From: JBCFBK01 sp038562555
GTDB lineage: Bacteria > Bacteroidota > Bacteroidia > Bacteroidales > Prolixibacteraceae
DNA length: 64,000 nucleotides
NCBI GenBank assembly: GCA_038562555.1
Contig: JBCFBK010000033.1
Location: forward strand, 1 to 64,000
Direction of reading: 5' to 3'
Position 1 is the stretch's first letter. Every line of letters begins with the position of its first letter. Positions 17,210-27,338 of the stretch are shown here, piece by piece. The translations under genes and the position numbers were made by a program. The notes below the pieces were generated by a model. It was not told the DNA's origin. It did no database searches and worked only from the letters and a program-made list of their open reading frames with translations.

Positions 17210-18250
17210 ATGGAAACTGAGAATAAGAAGAGCGTGCTGCTCACCGGCGTATCCGGGTTCCTGGGCTCGCATACCGCCATTCAACTGCTTGAAAAAGGGT
17301 ATGAAGTGACCGGAACTTTGCGGAGTATGAAGCGCGCCGGCGAAATCAAAGAGCTCATTGCCCGGCATACTTTGGAAGTTGGATCGCTGAAATTTGCAGA
17401 AGCGGATCTGCTCGACCGATCAGTCTGGAACGAACTGACAAAGGGAATTGACTTCGTTCAACATGTCGCATCGCCTTTTCCGCGCAAATTCCCCCGGCAT
17501 GAAGAGGAGCTTATCCGTCCGGCAAGGGAGGGGACGCTAAATGTGTTGAAAGCTGCTTCAGCAAACCGGGTGAAACGGGTGGTCCTCACCTCATCCATTG
17601 CCGCGGTGATGTATGGCCGGGAAAAGGTAAAACGGAGCGGTACCTACAACGAAAGTAACTGGACCGATGTGACCAACCGGAAGGACACCACTCCCTATTA
17701 CCGGAGCAAAACGCTGGCGGAAAGGGCGGCATGGGATTTTATGACGAACGATAAAAGCGGCATGGAGTTGGTCTCTGTTTGCCCGGGTGCTATCCTGGGG
17801 CCCGTTTTGAAAAACGATTTCGGCACATCGGCCAATATGGTGATCCGGATGCTCAATGGCAGCATGCCTGCAATCCCGAAAATCGGCTTTGAGTTTGTCG
17901 ATGTCAGGTCGGTAGCCGACCTGTTGATCCGGGCTATGGAGATACCCCAGGCGGCAAACCAGCGTTTTCTGGCAACCGCAGGCTACCTGAGCCTTTCGGA
18001 AATGGCCGGGATTCTTCGCCGCGCCTACCCCGGCAGGAAAATTCCTTCACGGCAGGTGCTTTCTTTGCTGGTGCCTTTGGCTGCGGCATTTGACAAATCA
18101 CTCAAACTCATTCTTTCCGATCTTGATGCCGTCAGAAAAGCTGATCATTCCAGGGCCGCCGAAATGCTGCAGTGGCAGCCGATACCCGCGGAGGAAGCCA
18201 TTCTTTCGTGTGCGCGAAGCGTGATCGACCTGAAAATCGTGCCCGCCTGA
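17210..18250 (+). CDS. NAD(P)-dependent short-chain reductase (epimerase/aldehyde reductase type)
   Basis: From ATG 17210 (METENKKSVLLTGVSGFLGSH) the protein has 346 residues. It is an extended short-chain dehydrogenase with the nucleotide-binding GxSGxxG at about 11-17, TSSIAAVMYG around the catalytic Ser, and YYRSKTLAE (the YxxxK pair) near 162-170, then VCPGAILGPVL. This is the dihydroflavonol-reductase/aldehyde-reductase subgroup, which reduces carbonyl groups with NADPH. The frame is open 35 codons further upstream, but family N-termini start at the Rossmann strand. It is divergent from the HAMP membrane protein. Substrate unknown. Confidence 0.85.
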   Translation: METENKKSVLLTGVSGFLGSHTAIQLLEKGYEVTGTLRSMKRAGEIKELIARHTLEVGSLKFAEADLLDRSVWNELTKGIDFVQHVASPFPRKFPRHEEELIRPAREGTLNVLKAASANRVKRVVLTSSIAAVMYGREKVKRSGTYNESNWTDVTNRKDTTPYYRSKTLAERAAWDFMTNDKSGMELVSVCPGAILGPVLKNDFGTSANMVIRMLNGSMPAIPKIGFEFVDVRSVADLLIRAMEIPQAANQRFLATAGYLSLSEMAGILRRAYPGRKIPSRQVLSLLVPLAAAFDKSLKLILSDLDAVRKADHSRAAEMLQWQPIPAEEAILSCARSVIDLKIVPA

Positions 18251-18383
18251 AACTGAAGCTGCGATCACAAAGCTGCATTCGGAGAATCACATGGAAAACC
18301 CGGGCGACTGATTGTTGCATTCATAGCGGCGCAATAATGGACGGTCGCCGGAGATCGGGACAGTTTAAATTTTTTTTGTAATC

Positions 18384-19001
18384 TTGCAGCTTAAAGAATA
18401 TCTGACAAAATTGAAAAGTTTCGAAGACGATAAGGCTATCTTTGAAAGAGTTTCCCTGGGAGAGATGGAAGCTTTTCAGATTTTGTTTAACCGATATTTT
18501 AGCGACACTTGTAATTTTCTTTTGCTTTACCTGCATTCAAGGGAGCTTTGCGAGGAAGTAGCCTTAGACGTTTTTACATATGTCTGGGAAAAACGCGAAT
18601 CAGTCCGAATTCATACTTCTGTACGAAATTTTCTGTTAGGCATAGCCAGGAATAAAGCAATCAGTGAATACAGGAAGGAGCAACACCAAATTTTCTTCGA
18701 ACTTTCACCCAAAGAATTTGGTCTTGCTGAAGCAAATTCGGCCGAAGATTTTCTCGAAAGCAGAGAACTGCAGGACATAATCCGGCGTGCGATTGACGAC
18801 TTGCCTGAAAAGAGCAAGTTGGTCTATAAGATGGCCTGGGAAGAAGATCTGTCATACAGGGAGATCGCCGACCGCTTGAATATCAAAGCAAAAACCGTTG
18901 AGAATCATATTGGGATTGCACTCCGTAAGCTCCGGGAGGCCCTCAGTCCTTACTATAAGCAGATATTCACCCTTTTATTAATGCTTTCTCAGTCCAAATA
19001 A
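18384..19001 (+). CDS. ECF RNA polymerase sigma-70 factor (Bacteroidota PUL type)
   Basis: About 205 residues with sigma region 2 (FERVSLGEMEAFQILFNRYF, EEVALDVFTYVWEKRESV, FLLGIARNKAISEYRK) and region 4 (IRRAIDDLPEKSKLVYKMAWEEDLSYREIADRLNIKAKTVENHI). It belongs to the RpoE-like family that pairs with FecR anti-sigma factors to drive SusC/SusD operons. FecR follows 73 bp downstream. The start is unclear: the frame opens with TTG at 18384, another TTG lies at 18411 just before SFEDDKAIF, and no ATG is available before 18465, so an alternative start codon is used. Predicted role: transcription of the PUL when glycan is sensed by SusC. Confidence 0.88.
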   Translation: MQLKEYLTKLKSFEDDKAIFERVSLGEMEAFQILFNRYFSDTCNFLLLYLHSRELCEEVALDVFTYVWEKRESVRIHTSVRNFLLGIARNKAISEYRKEQHQIFFELSPKEFGLAEANSAEDFLESRELQDIIRRAIDDLPEKSKLVYKMAWEEDLSYREIADRLNIKAKTVENHIGIALRKLREALSPYYKQIFTLLLMLSQSK

Positions 19002-19074
19002 AGAATCTCACATAAATCTGATTTCTGTTTGGGGGTTTTTTCTTAAAATTCCGACATATGAATGAATACCATTT

Positions 19075-20076
19075 ATGGACAAACAGAAAAATATACCCTG
19101 GGATGAAATTTCGGCTTTTCTAAAGCGCGAAGCGGATATGCAGCAAAAGGCGACACTGAAAGCATGGCTTATGGAATCGCCCGGAAATTTTGTACTGTTA
19201 CGCGATATCATATCGACATGGCAACTGACCCGAAGAACCCAGCCTTTTTATAAGCCCGAGGAAAAAGTCCTTTGGGATAAACTGGTTTCCAGGATCGGGT
19301 ATAAGCGACCGATTAGAAGATCATTAACTCGTACGCTAAGATGGGTGGCCGCCGCTGCTATCTTGATCCTCGTGTTTTTAACCGGAACCTGGATTGGGAA
19401 AAACACCGTTTTGAAAAAACCGGGCGAGTTAAAATATTCCTCAATTGTTGTTCCTCCCGGGAACCGTACGCAAACGATACTGCCCGACGGGACAAAAGTG
19501 TGGTTGAACTCAGGTTCTCAGCTTCGCTATCCGACTGAATTTCCGGAAGTTTCACGGGAAGTGTATGCGTCCGGAGAATGCTATTTCGAAGTCGCTAAAA
19601 ATAAAAATCAGCGGTTTGTCGTGCATTATGCGGACATAAGCGTTCAGGTTTATGGAACAACATTCAATGTTAATCAGAAAGCAAATAACAGGGAAACCGT
19701 TGTGTCTTTAATTGAAGGTGAGGTGCAGGTAGTCGATTCGGAAAACCAGTCATTTGCGTTTTTGTCGCCGGGGAAACAACTCGTATTTTCCGAAGGAAAG
19801 GGATCTGTGCGCGATGCCCGGAATTTGCAGGCATTAACTTCGTGGATTAACAATTCGTTGGTTTTTGAAAATCAGCCGCTTACGGAAGTAGTTAACTATC
19901 TTGAGGGGTGGTATGGCGTTCAGATTAGCCTTGCTCCCGAGTTGAGACGCTCCACGCACCGCTATACTTTTAAATTGAAAACAGAAAGCTTGAGGGAAGT
20001 GCTGGATATGATTTCGGTAATAACGCCTGTAACATATAAAATTGAGGGAGAAAATGTAATTATTGGATATAAATAA
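19075..20076 (+). CDS. FecR family anti-sigma factor
   Basis: 333 residues with the standard order: N-terminal cytoplasmic sigma-binding region (1-88), one membrane helix (WVAAAAILILVFLTGTWIG, about 90-108), a periplasmic FecR domain (about 120-220, VPPGNRTQTILPDGTKVWLNSGS, YASGECYFEVAK, VYGTTFNVN) and a C-terminal DUF4974 domain (about 260-333, VFENQPLTEVVNYLEGWYGV). It holds the ECF sigma inactive until the STN domain of the partner SusC touches the FecR periplasmic domain. It is followed by a hairpin at 20079-20101 before susC. Confidence 0.92.
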   Translation: MDKQKNIPWDEISAFLKREADMQQKATLKAWLMESPGNFVLLRDIISTWQLTRRTQPFYKPEEKVLWDKLVSRIGYKRPIRRSLTRTLRWVAAAAILILVFLTGTWIGKNTVLKKPGELKYSSIVVPPGNRTQTILPDGTKVWLNSGSQLRYPTEFPEVSREVYASGECYFEVAKNKNQRFVVHYADISVQVYGTTFNVNQKANNRETVVSLIEGEVQVVDSENQSFAFLSPGKQLVFSEGKGSVRDARNLQALTSWINNSLVFENQPLTEVVNYLEGWYGVQISLAPELRRSTHRYTFKLKTESLREVLDMISVITPVTYKIEGENVIIGYK

Positions 20077-20078
20077 AA

Positions 20079-20101
20079 AAGCGGGGAATGCATCCCCGCT
20101 T
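20079..20101 (+). terminator. GC-rich hairpin between fecR and susC
   Basis: AAGCGGGGA (20079-20087) and TCCCCGCTT (20093-20101) form a perfect 9-bp stem with a 5-nt loop, starting 3 bases after the FecR stop. No T run follows on the plus strand, so it may be an mRNA-processing or stability element or a weak attenuator rather than a full terminator. Confidence 0.5.
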
Positions 20102-20199
20102 CAGTTAAGAAATGTAAAATTAGAATACGGTTCGCCCCCAACTGTCTGGAAAACTAAATGGTGGAGAATGCCGATTCGTTAATTCAACTAATCAAAGTT

Positions 20200-23100
20200 A
20201 TGGAAAAAAATGGAAATGAACCTGTGGTTGGTTTGCCCGTCCACAAAAAAGTAATGCTTTCTATGCGATTTACCCTTTTTTTTATGCTGTTAAGCCTGCT
20301 TAGCTCCCATGCGGCAACTTATGCACAGACAGCCAGGCTGGATCTTAACTTTAAAGACCGCCAGATCCGTGATATCCTTAATCAGATCGAAGATCAGTCC
20401 GAATTTACCTTCATGTACGACAACAGCAAGATTGATGTGGGACAGAGAATTTCGGTCGATTTGAAGTCAGCAACGATCACGGAGACGCTCGATAAGATTT
20501 TTCAGAATGCCGGCGTCTCCTATAAAATAATGGGAAGACATATTATGCTTTATGGCGATTCGGATAGTGGAAACATGAACCAGCAGCAAAATATACCGAT
20601 AAGCGGGAGAGTTGTTGATTCTTCAGGAATGCCGCTCCCCGGTGTTACCGTTGTTATCAAAGGAACGGCGGTCGGTACAATTACCGACACGGAAGGGGCC
20701 TATTCTTTATCGAATGTCCCGAATAATGGCATTCTGGAGTTTTCCTTTGTAGGAATGAGAACCTTGGTGGTGAACGCAGACAGGAGGTCGATTATTAACA
20801 TAGCTCTTGAAGAAGAAACTATTGGAATCGAAGAAGTTGTCGCTGTTGGATATGGATCAATACGGAAAAGTGATTTGACGGGTTCTGTTTCACGGGTAAA
20901 AGTTGAGGATTTAACAGACAGGCCGGCAACATCAGTTGAACAGTTGCTTCAGGGACAAGTGTCAGGGGTTCAAATTACTTCCAACACCGGAGCTCCCGGT
21001 AGCGGAATGACCTTTGCGATACGTGGTTCAACTTCGATTAGCGGATCTAACCAACCTCTTATCGTTATAGATGGTTACCCGATCGATTCGGATAATGGGG
21101 GAGTTAAAATGTCAAGTGGAAGTCAGTCCGGTTATTTGGGGCAATTGCCCGAAGATAATGCTTTGGCGAGCCTGAATCCAGGTGATATTGAAACTGTTGA
21201 AATTCTGAAAGATGCGTCTGCTACTGCCATTTATGGATCACGTGCCTCGAACGGAGTTGTGCTGATCACAACAAAACGAGGTAAAGCGGGAGCCGATCGC
21301 GTTAGCTACAATTTCAGAACGGATGTGAGTAGCCTTCCACAGAAAATAGACGTGCTTAATACATCAGACTATCTGAAATATTCAAACGAGGCTTATTTGA
21401 ATAGTGGACAGGATTCAATTTATAAATCAGATGCCATCGCCCGATATTCAGAAACAAATACAAACTGGCAGGATCTGATCTATCGGACTGCGATAAGCCA
21501 AAGCCATCAGTTAAATATTTCAGGAGGGCAGGAAAAGATGAAATATTCAGTTAGCGCAGGCTATCTTGGGCAGGAAGGTATCGTGAAAAACTCGAATTAT
21601 GACCGGGGTTCTCTCCGCCTGAATCTGGATCGGGAGATAAATGATAAACTAAAAATAGGTGTAAGTATGAATGGTGTGATCAGCAGAAATAAGGCGGCGA
21701 TGCAGTCATCCAATATTTCAGATGTCTCTATGTCTGTGGTTCGGGGCGCACTGACATCCAGACCTTATGACTCGCCCTATACGGCGGAAGACGAGATTGA
21801 CCAGAGTCAGGCGGGGAATCCGCTGACTCTTATTAATCTTGCGGATGACCAGAACAGAATGACCAGTTTACTTGCGAATATGTTTGCGGAGTACACGCTC
21901 GCCAAAGGATTAGTCTTTAAAGTGAATACGGGCATCAATACAACGTCCTCTCACCGTGATTTCTATCACCCGCGTGGTACTACATTAGGTAATCTGGAAG
22001 GCGGATATGCATACAGGGGACATTCAAGTTCTTTCAATTATCTCACTGAGTACACACTTAATTTTAACCATGTATTTAGTAAAAAACACAGGATTAATTC
22101 AGTAATCGGATATACCTGGCAGGAATGGGAGAGAAGAAGCTTTGGAATTAATTTTCTCAATTTTCCCAACGACAATCTTGGATACTATGATCTAAGCAGT
22201 GCAACATCGATTACCAATCCGCTGTCTGTTACTGAAAAATGGGGTCTTTCGTCACTAATCGGACGTTTTAATTATAGCTTCGACAGCAGGTGGCTGATAA
22301 CTCTTACGGCCAGAGCCGATGGATCAACCCGGCTTGCTGAAGGGAATAAATGGGACTTCTTTCCTTCTGTTGCCCTGGGCTGGAATATGCACAATGAGAA
22401 TTTTATGAAGAATATCGACTTCATTAATGAGTGTAAGTTAAGGGCCAGTTATGGGTTCTCCGGTAACCAGACAATTGCTGTCGGTGCAACCAAATCACGA
22501 TTAGGGTCGACAGGGACAGTGCTTAACGAATCGATACAAATTGGCTATATTCAGGAAAACATCGGGAACTCCAATCTTCACTGGGAAACGACAAGACAGA
22601 CCAATCTTGGATTTGATATGGCATTCCTGAAGAGCAGGGTTACATTCGGATTTGAATATTACAATAAGCGCACAGAAGATCTGTTGATCAGCCTTACTAT
22701 TCCACCCTCAAATGGTTTCGGCAGCTACAATACAAACCAGGGAAGCGTGGAAAATAAGGGCTATGAATTTGATCTGAAGGGGAAACTGCTGACGGGAAAG
22801 TTAAAGTGGACGATGGGAGGCAATATTTCTTTCAACCGAAACAAGATCATTGATCTGGGGGGTGTGGATTCCTTTATGGGCTCGGCATTCCCTGTTGTGG
22901 GAGGCCAATCCCTGCACATTGCAAAAGTAGGGCATCCGATAGGCGCATTTTATGGGTACCGGATAGAAGGAATATATCAAAATCAGGATGAAGTAAATGC
23001 CGGACCGACCGATGCTTCGGCAACCAATGCTCCCGGCAGTTTTAAGTATAAAGATATTAGCGGGCCCAATGGAGCGCCCGACGGTCAGATTACAGCAGAC

Positions 23101-23631
23101 GACAGGGAAATTATCGGGAACCCGTACCCGGATTATGTCTTTGGAATCAGCAATGACTGGGAGTGGAAGAACTTTATGCTTTCCGTCCTTGTGCAGGGAA
23201 GCATCGGCCAAGACGTAATCAATGCAAACAGGTATTATCTGGATGCTCTTGCCCGTGGAGTTTCTTCCAATGTCAGGCAGGAAGCCTGGGATAATCGCTG
23301 GACGGGTGAAGGGACAAGCAATATATATCCCAGGGCAACAACATTGGCATCTCCCTTCAGCAACCGCTTTGTCGATTTTATTGTGGAAGATGCATCTTAT
23401 ATACGGGTCAAGAATATTACATTTTCTTACAATATCCCCCTGCCCAAAAGTATCTATATCAAGAACGTAAAACTTTTTGCCTCTGCCGGTAATCTGATTA
23501 CATGGTCAGACTATAAAGGATATGACCCGGAAATTAACAGTAAAGGAGACAAATCGATGATGCCCGGAGTGGACAATGGAAGTATTCCGCAATATCGGTC
23601 GTTTTCCGTTGGAATAAATGTAGGACTTTAA
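20200..23631 (+). CDS. SusC/RagA-type TonB-dependent receptor with STN domain
   Basis: An outer-membrane glycan importer of about 1143 residues. Start chosen at ATG 20200 (MEKNGNEPVVGLPVHKK), the usual N-terminus of this family; an in-frame ATG at 20158 adds 14 residues. A signal peptide (MRFTLFFMLLSLLSSHAATYAQ) is followed by an STN domain (LDLNFKDRQIRDILNQIEDQ), a carboxypeptidase-regulatory-like domain (ISGRVVDSSGMPLPGVTVVI), the VVAVGYGSIRKSDLTGSV box, a plug and a long beta-barrel ending in a terminal aromatic-rich strand. The STN domain signals to FecR. SusD follows after 27 bp. Glycan specificity cannot be read from the barrel. Confidence 0.95.
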   Translation: MEKNGNEPVVGLPVHKKVMLSMRFTLFFMLLSLLSSHAATYAQTARLDLNFKDRQIRDILNQIEDQSEFTFMYDNSKIDVGQRISVDLKSATITETLDKIFQNAGVSYKIMGRHIMLYGDSDSGNMNQQQNIPISGRVVDSSGMPLPGVTVVIKGTAVGTITDTEGAYSLSNVPNNGILEFSFVGMRTLVVNADRRSIINIALEEETIGIEEVVAVGYGSIRKSDLTGSVSRVKVEDLTDRPATSVEQLLQGQVSGVQITSNTGAPGSGMTFAIRGSTSISGSNQPLIVIDGYPIDSDNGGVKMSSGSQSGYLGQLPEDNALASLNPGDIETVEILKDASATAIYGSRASNGVVLITTKRGKAGADRVSYNFRTDVSSLPQKIDVLNTSDYLKYSNEAYLNSGQDSIYKSDAIARYSETNTNWQDLIYRTAISQSHQLNISGGQEKMKYSVSAGYLGQEGIVKNSNYDRGSLRLNLDREINDKLKIGVSMNGVISRNKAAMQSSNISDVSMSVVRGALTSRPYDSPYTAEDEIDQSQAGNPLTLINLADDQNRMTSLLANMFAEYTLAKGLVFKVNTGINTTSSHRDFYHPRGTTLGNLEGGYAYRGHSSSFNYLTEYTLNFNHVFSKKHRINSVIGYTWQEWERRSFGINFLNFPNDNLGYYDLSSATSITNPLSVTEKWGLSSLIGRFNYSFDSRWLITLTARADGSTRLAEGNKWDFFPSVALGWNMHNENFMKNIDFINECKLRASYGFSGNQTIAVGATKSRLGSTGTVLNESIQIGYIQENIGNSNLHWETTRQTNLGFDMAFLKSRVTFGFEYYNKRTEDLLISLTIPPSNGFGSYNTNQGSVENKGYEFDLKGKLLTGKLKWTMGGNISFNRNKIIDLGGVDSFMGSAFPVVGGQSLHIAKVGHPIGAFYGYRIEGIYQNQDEVNAGPTDASATNAPGSFKYKDISGPNGAPDGQITADDREIIGNPYPDYVFGISNDWEWKNFMLSVLVQGSIGQDVINANRYYLDALARGVSSNVRQEAWDNRWTGEGTSNIYPRATTLASPFSNRFVDFIVEDASYIRVKNITFSYNIPLPKSIYIKNVKLFASAGNLITWSDYKGYDPEINSKGDKSMMPGVDNGSIPQYRSFSVGINVGL

Positions 23632-23658
23632 CAAAACAGATAGTAATCTAAGAACATC

Positions 23659-25323
23659 ATGAGACTAAAATATAATTTTTTGATTTTTTTGGTAATCCTT
23701 ACAAGCTGCAGCCTGGAGGAAAAAATATATGATTCAGCCATGGCCGATACATTTATCAAAAGTGAAGATGACGTTCTGTCCGTATTAAGTGGGGTATACA
23801 GTTATTTGCCAACATATAATTGTTATAAATCCAACCTGAATTATCAAATACTGTTCGGAGGAGACGATATTTGCACGACCGGGAGTACTTATCGGTTGTT
23901 CGCAGAGAGAACAGTTTCATCTTCAAATAACTATTTTACCACACCATGGACCAGCTTTTATCAAACCATCAACAACGCAAATGCTTTAATGGAAGTCCTT
24001 GAAAAAAGCGAAGTAGGTTCTGCTGATTTTAAAGCGAGGGTAATGGGCGAGTTAAGCTTTATGAGGGCGTTTTGCTACTTTAATCTCGTGAGACTTCATG
24101 GAGGAGTTCCGATTAAAACACAATCGACAAATGGGAATACGGATTTTTATCCTGTTCGCAGTTCCGTAGATGACGTATATACGCTAATCTTCGACGATCT
24201 GGTAAAGGCGAGCACCAATTGTTTACCTTTTAGCGAGCAACCTGCGGATGAGTTTGGTCACGCTACTAAAGGAGCAGCTCAGGCTATTTTATCTCTGGCC
24301 TATCTTACTTACGCTAATTACAATGACCTGAACGAACAAGGAAGCAAAGCCAATGAATATTATCAGTTGGCAGAGAATTATGCAGACAGTGTAATTTCAT
24401 CGAACGAGTACTCCCTGGTTAATGACTATGCCGATTTGTTTGAAGTAAACAAAGAAAAAAACGCCTATCAGGAGGTGATCTTTGCCATTCAGCACACACG
24501 TGATGCAACAGCTGCAAGCGCAAGTTCCCGCGGATCGGAACTGGCTTATTATACTCAACCATCATATAGATATTATGTATCCGGCAACGTGGATAATGGG
24601 AAAGGCAATGGTGCCCTCCGCATTCAACCCTGGTTTTACGATTTGTGTTCTACCGGCGATTACCTGAACGACTATCGGACACAGGTCTCCTTTGTGACCA
24701 GGTTCAAAGATCGGGATACACAGAATGAGCGGATTACTTATCCTGAGGTCAGAAAGGCGAATGAAGGTACAGAACAATTTCCTTACCTGAACAAATATAC
24801 CGACCCGGACGGTTTGCAAGCCCGAAACAATGAAAACGACTTTTATATTGTCAGGCTCTCTGAAGTGTATCTTATTAAAGCAGAATCAGAGAACGAGCTC
24901 AACGGACCCACAGATCAGGCATACAACGCTTTCAATCAGTTACGGGCCAGAGCAAGATTGGCCAATGGAACTTCCCGGGCGACACCTGCCGACCTCCCGT
25001 CCGGACTTTCCAAAGAAGAGTTCAGGATGAAGATCTTTAATGAAAGGGGATTGGAGCTTGTAGGTGAAGGTCACCGCTGGTTTGATTCAGTCAGAATGAA
25101 ATACACGGACAACCAAAAAACGATGATCCAGTACCGGTACGAGGATTTTTATCCCACAATGACAAAGTCGGCTCCAAGTTATAATTCAACGACAAAAACC
25201 TGGGGAGGAGGACGCGTCAATCCGTTAAATGTGGTAAACTGGACACCAAAGTTCCTGATTTGGGCAGTCCCAAGTTCAGAAATTGATGCGAATCCCAACA
25301 TGACCCAAAATCAGGGATGGTAG
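23659..25323 (+). CDS. RagB/SusD family glycan-binding lipoprotein
   Basis: 554 residues with a lipoprotein signal (MRLKYNFLIFLVILTSC, lipid-modified Cys at 17). SusD family features include ALMEVLEKSE, VMGELSFMRAFCYFNLVRLHGGVP, the TPR-like helices at 60-260, the region VYLIKAESENEL, and the C-terminal ELVGEGHRWFDSVRM and AVPSSEIDANPNMTQNQGW, which is the classic ending. It caps the SusC barrel on the cell surface and binds the glycan. The loops that contact sugar are not interpretable here. It lies 27 bp after susC and 74 bp before the first lyase gene, in one presumed operon. Confidence 0.95.
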   Translation: MRLKYNFLIFLVILTSCSLEEKIYDSAMADTFIKSEDDVLSVLSGVYSYLPTYNCYKSNLNYQILFGGDDICTTGSTYRLFAERTVSSSNNYFTTPWTSFYQTINNANALMEVLEKSEVGSADFKARVMGELSFMRAFCYFNLVRLHGGVPIKTQSTNGNTDFYPVRSSVDDVYTLIFDDLVKASTNCLPFSEQPADEFGHATKGAAQAILSLAYLTYANYNDLNEQGSKANEYYQLAENYADSVISSNEYSLVNDYADLFEVNKEKNAYQEVIFAIQHTRDATAASASSRGSELAYYTQPSYRYYVSGNVDNGKGNGALRIQPWFYDLCSTGDYLNDYRTQVSFVTRFKDRDTQNERITYPEVRKANEGTEQFPYLNKYTDPDGLQARNNENDFYIVRLSEVYLIKAESENELNGPTDQAYNAFNQLRARARLANGTSRATPADLPSGLSKEEFRMKIFNERGLELVGEGHRWFDSVRMKYTDNQKTMIQYRYEDFYPTMTKSAPSYNSTTKTWGGGRVNPLNVVNWTPKFLIWAVPSSEIDANPNMTQNQGW

Positions 25324-25397
25324 AATTATCCATGGAATATGGGAGAACCGTGGGCACTAACAATCACACTTAAACAGGAAACTAAGTTGAAGCACAA

Positions 25398-27326
25398 ATG
25401 AAAAAAATCGAATTACTCAGCAAAAAGATTCTGTTTGCTGGCTTTTTGACCCTTTACAGTTGGTGTGCGGGATCAGCTCAGGGTATTCCAGCCCCCTTGA
25501 AGCCGGTTGACCAGCAAAGGATCAATGAGATCGCGCAGTTACTTCAGGATAAACCAGCCGGACTTGGCGATCCGTGTTCCAACCGCGAAGTCTGGGACAA
25601 ACTATTGAAGTCGGGAAAATATGACAAATTTTTAGAGGAAATGGGTAGTTATTCATTTCCTGCATTCAGCGAAGCAGAATATTTTTCATTGTCCGATGGC
25701 TCTGCTGCTTCTTCCGGCCGGGGGCTGCAAATGATGCGTAACCGGGCAACCGGACTGGCACAGGTGACCTGGGCGGAATGCCTGGAAAACGAAGGGCGGT
25801 TTACAAAAATGGTTGAAGATGGGTTGCGCGATATTATTCATCAGAGGTCATGGGTTTCTCCCCGCATCGACAGAGACTTCAGAAACTATAATGGGCAGGC
25901 CCGTACTATTGAACTGACAAGTTCATTATATGCTCATACGATTGCTCAAACGCTTTATCTGATGGGCAACAAACTCAGCTCTGAACTCAGGAAAGAAGCT
26001 GCCGACGCTGTTTTCACGAGAGTTCTCAATCCTCTTCTTTCAAAAATCATGCTGCAAACAAGAGACAACGAGATTGATAACGGCTTTCTGACAACAACAA
26101 ATAATTGGAATCATGTTTGCCTGGCCGGGGTTGTCGGGGCTGCATTGACTATCATCGGGGACAAACATGAACGGGCCTTGTTTGTCTGGGCAGGAGAGTA
26201 TTACTCAAAGAACGGCCTGTCTGGCTTTACTGATGATGGTTATTGTTCAGAGGGAATAGGCTATTTCAATTATGGTTTCGGTCATTATATCCTGCTCCGG
26301 GAAAGCATCTGGCAAGCCACTCAAGGGAAACTGGACCTTTTCAATGATCCCAAGGTTGGAAAAATTGCTGAATATGCGCCAAAACTTGAAATCCGGAATG
26401 GCATTTATCCTGCGATCTCAGACAGTCGTATCGGAGCAAAACCGGATGAAAGCATCATGTATTATTTGAGCCGTAATCTTCGGCTGGGGTTAAAAAAATA
26501 CGATTCCATCGATTTTAAAGGAAATACATCAGATAACCGGACACAAATCATGCTGGTGTTTCCAGGTTCAGCTTCGTTAACTTCTCCTGTGATGACAAAA
26601 AAAGAAGAGGACTGGTCTCTCCGGTCCTTTTTTGAACAGGCAGGTGTGCTGGTTGTCAGGCCGCGTCACGCTTCTTCCTGCCGGCTCGGAGTAGCCTTCA
26701 AAGGCGGGAATAATGCCGAGCACCATAATCACAACGATGTAGGCTCGTATACGATTGTTCTGGGAGATGAAGTGCTGGCCGGCGATCCTGGGTCAATTCC
26801 TTATACCAACAATATCTTCGACCCGGAATACCGCTATAGTTATAAAACGATCGGTTCATACGGGCATCCTGTGCCCCTGATAGCCGGAATGCAACAACGG
26901 CCCGGTAAAGATGCCAGAGCTGTGGTTATGGACAAAAGTTTTTCAAACGACGGAGATTCGCTGACCCTGGATATCCGTTCGGCTTATGATGTTCCCGGGC
27001 TGATCAGGCTGGAGAGGACAATGACCTATTCCCGCGGCGGGGAAGGAGAGGTTTCGTTCGACGATAATTTCTCCTTTGAAAAACCTGAGAATTTTGAGAC
27101 GGCTATTATCACCCGTGTGCAGTGGACAAAACTATCTGACAACACGCTGCTGCTGGAAGGAAAGAAGGAGAAGCTACAAGTAACTTTATCTTCGCCGGGG
27201 AACCAATTATCGATCAGCCAGGAAGAAATAGCAGAAGGCGGAAGTCCCTACGTACGCATCCGGGTATACCTGGACAAACCCGTAAGAGCAGGGAAAATAG
27301 TCATCACATACAAACCGCTATCCTGA
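25398..27326 (+). CDS. Heparinase II/III-like polysaccharide lyase
   Basis: 642 residues with a signal peptide ending near SAQG (about 28). Residues 40-380 are an alpha-helical toroid with TTNNWNHVCLAGVVGAALTI and DDGYCSEGIGYFNYGFGHY, which carry the Asn, His and Tyr typical of the alpha/alpha barrel lyases. The C-terminal half (about 400-640) is the heparinase II/III beta-sandwich with the signature EHHNHNDVGSYTIVLGDEVLAGDPG. Enzymes of this fold break uronic-acid-containing polysaccharides by beta-elimination. The exact PL family was not assigned. It follows susD and precedes the FAD protein by 12 bp. Confidence 0.85.
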   Translation: MKKIELLSKKILFAGFLTLYSWCAGSAQGIPAPLKPVDQQRINEIAQLLQDKPAGLGDPCSNREVWDKLLKSGKYDKFLEEMGSYSFPAFSEAEYFSLSDGSAASSGRGLQMMRNRATGLAQVTWAECLENEGRFTKMVEDGLRDIIHQRSWVSPRIDRDFRNYNGQARTIELTSSLYAHTIAQTLYLMGNKLSSELRKEAADAVFTRVLNPLLSKIMLQTRDNEIDNGFLTTTNNWNHVCLAGVVGAALTIIGDKHERALFVWAGEYYSKNGLSGFTDDGYCSEGIGYFNYGFGHYILLRESIWQATQGKLDLFNDPKVGKIAEYAPKLEIRNGIYPAISDSRIGAKPDESIMYYLSRNLRLGLKKYDSIDFKGNTSDNRTQIMLVFPGSASLTSPVMTKKEEDWSLRSFFEQAGVLVVRPRHASSCRLGVAFKGGNNAEHHNHNDVGSYTIVLGDEVLAGDPGSIPYTNNIFDPEYRYSYKTIGSYGHPVPLIAGMQQRPGKDARAVVMDKSFSNDGDSLTLDIRSAYDVPGLIRLERTMTYSRGGEGEVSFDDNFSFEKPENFETAIITRVQWTKLSDNTLLLEGKKEKLQVTLSSPGNQLSISQEEIAEGGSPYVRIRVYLDKPVRAGKIVITYKPLS

Positions 27327-27338
27327 AGAACCAAAGAT

